From NCBI RefSeq assembly GCF_037893185.1, contig NZ_CP140772.1:4154001-4218000 (forward strand): 64,000 bases of DNA, in the 5' to 3' direction. The translations under genes were made by a program, and so were the position numbers. Of the stretch, positions 61,343 through 64,000 are shown piece after piece; the stretch's first letter is position 1, and each line of letters starts with the position of its first letter. A model generated the notes under the pieces. It searched no databases. It was not told where the DNA came from and saw nothing but the letters and a program-made list of their open reading frames with translations. The stretch comes from Chitinophaga sp. 180180018-3. GTDB taxonomy: Bacteria; Bacteroidota; Bacteroidia; Chitinophagales; Chitinophagaceae.

Positions 61343-64000
61343 CTATCTGAAATTCCTTCCGCCATAGAATATCTTCCCGGGTTCCACCGTTGCCGCATCA
61401 GGTACCAGGTTACGTGCAGGCGCCATCAGGTGCCGCAGCATCGGGGATAAGTTATAACAACGTTGCACCACCACATGTATCACCTCTCCTTCTTTCTGTA
61501 GCTTTCCTTCCACCATGAGTAATTTGGATTGCAGGATTTCCCGCCGGTATTTGTCGAACAGTTGCTGAAATACCACCAGGTTGCAGCATCCGGTTTCATC
61601 TTCAATAGTGATAAAACAAACGCCCGAAGCAGTTCCCGGTCTTTGGCGGACCAGTACCAGTCCGGCTACCCGTACCGGCATACCATCACTGAGATGATCC
61701 AGCTCGCTGGCGGTAATAATATGCAGCATACTCAGTTTTTCCCGGACGAAGCTGACGGGGTGAGCTTTCAGCGACAAAGTAGTGGCGGCATAATCCTGGA
61801 TAACATGCTCGGAGATGGTCATTTCAGGTAATTGTACCACTGCTTCAGTGGTACTCTCCGAAGGCTGGCCGGTATAAATGCCTGTGGGCCTGTCTTCCAG
61901 GGCACTCACCTCCCACAATGCCTGGCGGCGGTCGAGCCCCATAGAGCGAAAGGCATCCGCATCCGCCAGTTTTTCCAGGGCGATTTGCGGCACCCCGGCA
62001 TCCCGCAGCTCCTGCACATATTGGTATCCGGCCGGTGTGGAGGTACGTCCGGCTATCAGCATTTGCATATCCTCTTCTTTCAGTCCTTTCACCTGGCGGA
62101 AACCCAGGCGTAGCGCGCAGTATTTATCCACTTTCTCTTCCAGTGTATTATCCCAGCAGGATAGATTTACATCTGCAGGACGTACCGTAACGCCATGCTT
62201 CCTCGCATCGATGACCAGCTGCGCAGGCTGATAGAAGCCCATTGGCATGCTGTTCAGCAATGCACAGGTGAATACATCATGATAGTGGCATTTGAGCCAG
62301 GCAGATACATATACCAGCAGTGCAAAGCTCACGGCATGGCTTTCCGGGAATCCGTAGCTGCCGAAGCCTTCCAGCTGCTTGAATACCCGTTGCGCAAAAT
62401 CAGCCTCATAGCCATTTTTCAGCATGCCGTTCATGAACTTTTCTTCAAACTGGCTCACCTTACCTTTTGCTTTGAAAGTAGCCATGCTGCGGCGAAGTGC
62501 ATCTGCTTCCGTAGGGGTAAAGCCAGCTGCATCAATAGCGATACGCATCGCTTGTTCCTGGAACAATGGCACGCCCTTCGTTTTATACAAAATCGCTTTC
62601 AGCTTATCTGAAGGGTATACTACATCCTCTTCGCCGTTACGCCGCTTCAGATAAGGATGTACCATGTCTCCTTGTATAGGGCCCGGCCGCACAATCGCCA
62701 CTTCGATCACCAGGTCATAAAAGTTCTCCGGCCTTAATCTTGGCAGCATAGATTGTTGTGCGCGGCTTTCGATCTGGAATACACCGATTGTATCTGCATG
62801 GCTTACCATTTCATACACGGCCTTATCATTTCCAGGGATATTGGCCAGCGTAAACTCCTGCTTATGGTGATCCCGCGCAAGGTCGAAAGCCTTACGGATA
62901 CAGGTGAGCATCCCCAGGGCCAATACATCTATCTTCAGAAATCCTAATGCTTCTATATCATCTTTATTCCATTCGATGCAGGTACGGTCTTCCATACGTG
63001 CATTCAGAATGGGGCACAAATCCGACAACTTACCCTGTGTGATCACGAAGCCGCCGGTATGCTGCCCGAGCTGCCGGGGGAAGCCAACATAGGCATCCGT
63101 CAGCTCCAGCACTTTCCGCATGTAAGGATCTGTATCGTCTACATCAAACTGTTCATCTGAGTGACCACGTATGGAGGCCGACAGGCGGTTGACCATATCT
63201 ACCGAAAGGCCCATAGCCTTTCCCACATCGCGGATGGCTCCCTTCTGATGCACCTGCGTAACGGTAGCCACGATGGCGGTTCTGTCGCGGCCATATTTCT
63301 GATAGATATATTGTATCACTTCTTCCCTGCGCTCGTGCTCAAAATCCACATCTATATCGGGCGGTTCATTCCTTGCGGACGACAGGAACCGTTCAAACAG
63401 CAGATCGAATTCTTCAGGATTCACAGAAGTAACCCCAAGGCAATAGCAAACAGTGGAATTAGCTGCAGACCCGCGCCCCTGGCAGAGGATATGCTGCGAT
63501 CTGGCGAAACGCACAATATCGTGTACGGTGAGAAAGTACGCAGCATAATTCATCTCTTTAATAAAATCCAATTCGTATTTTATAATCTCTTTCGTCTTTT
63601 CAGTAATAGTATCTCCAAACCGCTGCTCCGCACCTTTCCACGTGAGCATCTCCAGTTCTTCCTGCGGAGTACGGCCATCGGTAGTGAGTTCCTCAGGGTA
63701 TACATATTTCAGTTCATCGAGGGAGAAACGGCAGGCGGCCGCCACTTCCTGTGTGCGGGCTATCGCTTCCGGATACTGGCGGAATAAGCGCAACATTTCT
63801 TCTTTCCGCTTGAGGTAACGTTCCGCATTCTCATGCAGGCGAAAACCGGCGGTTTGTATTGTGCATTTTTCCCGGATACAGGTCAGTACATCCTGCAGCT
63901 CGCGACGTTCAGATTCATGATAGTGCACGTCGTTCATGGCTATCAGCGGCACTTTCAGCTGCGCAGCCAATTCCGACAGGCGGTAAAGTTTCTTGAGATC
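61343..64000 (-). CDS. dnaE2: Error-prone DNA polymerase DnaE2/ImuC (N-terminus beyond window)
   Basis: The frame is open to the window's right edge (first full codon at 64000), so the start and most of the PHP domain are missing. The visible 885 residues include the end of the PHP domain (LIAMNDVHYH), the C-family polymerase palm with catalytic aspartates in PPDIDVDFEHERR, fingers, and a C-terminal OB fold (VRVAGLVLVRQRPGTASGV, VCFITIEDETG). The short C-terminus without a tau-binding tail and the VRQRPGTASGV wording fit DnaE2 rather than the replicative DnaE. DnaE2 acts with ImuB in damage-induced mutagenesis. An ImuAB pair, if present, would be beyond the right edge. Confidence 0.92.
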   Translation of the reverse strand, partial: DLKKLYRLSELAAQLKVPLIAMNDVHYHESERRELQDVLTCIREKCTIQTAGFRLHENAERYLKRKEEMLRLFRQYPEAIARTQEVAAACRFSLDELKYVYPEELTTDGRTPQEELEMLTWKGAEQRFGDTITEKTKEIIKYELDFIKEMNYAAYFLTVHDIVRFARSQHILCQGRGSAANSTVCYCLGVTSVNPEEFDLLFERFLSSARNEPPDIDVDFEHERREEVIQYIYQKYGRDRTAIVATVTQVHQKGAIRDVGKAMGLSVDMVNRLSASIRGHSDEQFDVDDTDPYMRKVLELTDAYVGFPRQLGQHTGGFVITQGKLSDLCPILNARMEDRTCIEWNKDDIEALGFLKIDVLALGMLTCIRKAFDLARDHHKQEFTLANIPGNDKAVYEMVSHADTIGVFQIESRAQQSMLPRLRPENFYDLVIEVAIVRPGPIQGDMVHPYLKRRNGEEDVVYPSDKLKAILYKTKGVPLFQEQAMRIAIDAAGFTPTEADALRRSMATFKAKGKVSQFEEKFMNGMLKNGYEADFAQRVFKQLEGFGSYGFPESHAVSFALLVYVSAWLKCHYHDVFTCALLNSMPMGFYQPAQLVIDARKHGVTVRPADVNLSCWDNTLEEKVDKYCALRLGFRQVKGLKEEDMQMLIAGRTSTPAGYQYVQELRDAGVPQIALEKLADADAFRSMGLDRRQALWEVSALEDRPTGIYTGQPSESTTEAVVQLPEMTISEHVIQDYAATTLSLKAHPVSFVREKLSMLHIITASELDHLSDGMPVRVAGLVLVRQRPGTASGVCFITIEDETGCCNLVVFQQLFDKYRREILQSKLLMVEGKLQKEGEVIHVVVQRCYNLSPMLRHLMAPARNLVPDAATVEPGKIFYGGRNFR

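Overview
The window looks like a chromosome segment of a soil- or plant-associated Bacteroidota, most likely Chitinophaga or a close relative. The evidence is two SusC/SusD pairs, an ECF sigma/FecR/STN-SusC relay, GLPGLI and DUF1680 proteins, a Sec/lipoprotein-type (clade II) nitrous oxide reductase, few Shine-Dalgarno sites, and several promoters of the Bacteroidota form TTG-N19/20-TAnnTTTG. The genus is an inference. No tRNA, rRNA or CRISPR array was seen.

Layout. 1-584: 3' part of an IS4-type transposase, cut by the window edge. 585-997: gene-free, with two large inverted repeats. 998-6702: a tellurite/stress (Ter) module (HAD hydrolase, phosphoribosyltransferase, two TerD, TelA, an unknown protein, and a convergent TerC). 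6991-9046: a His-rich mini-lipoprotein, a membrane-anchored P-loop ATPase and a PAS-LuxR regulator. 9047-9498: gene-free, with an orphan promoter and a structured hairpin (candidate small RNA). 9499-11294: a methyltransferase divergent from a class I terpene synthase. 11389-13740: a TonB-dependent, siderophore-type receptor.

13824-32353 is the most striking region. An eight-gene minus-strand run encodes a complete trans-4-hydroxyproline catabolic route (DapA-like deaminase, semialdehyde dehydrogenase, amino-acid permease, hydroxyproline 2-epimerase, FAD-dependent D-hydroxyproline dehydrogenase). It is followed by a DUF885 metallopeptidase and two zinc-cysteine beta-L-arabinofuranosidases (GH127 and GH146 types). 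A divergent AraC regulator and a SusC/SusD pair lie beside it. Arabinose-capped hydroxyproline is the signature of plant extensins and other hydroxyproline-rich glycoproteins, so I propose that the locus takes such glycoproteins apart: sugar, peptide and imino acid.

32437-44334: a zinc-ribbon membrane protein, a serine hydrolase, a second SusC/SusD system under ECF sigma/FecR control, a divergent sulfatase and a HEAT-repeat protein. 44466-50447: an outer-membrane beta-barrel receptor, a GLPGLI protein and a two-component system. Matching 20-bp direct-repeat boxes upstream of the receptor and between the GLPGLI and kinase genes suggest one regulon. 50457-54349: DUF2461, a zinc phospholipase/nuclease-like protein with a barrel-like tail, a nucleosidase and a thioredoxin-like protein.

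54401-61328: an Rrf2-family regulator and a nitrous oxide reduction operon (cytochrome c, NosZ, membrane protein, NosL, NosD, NosF, NosY). A tandem dyad operator lies directly on the nos promoter. 61343-64000: DnaE2-type error-prone polymerase, entering from the right edge.
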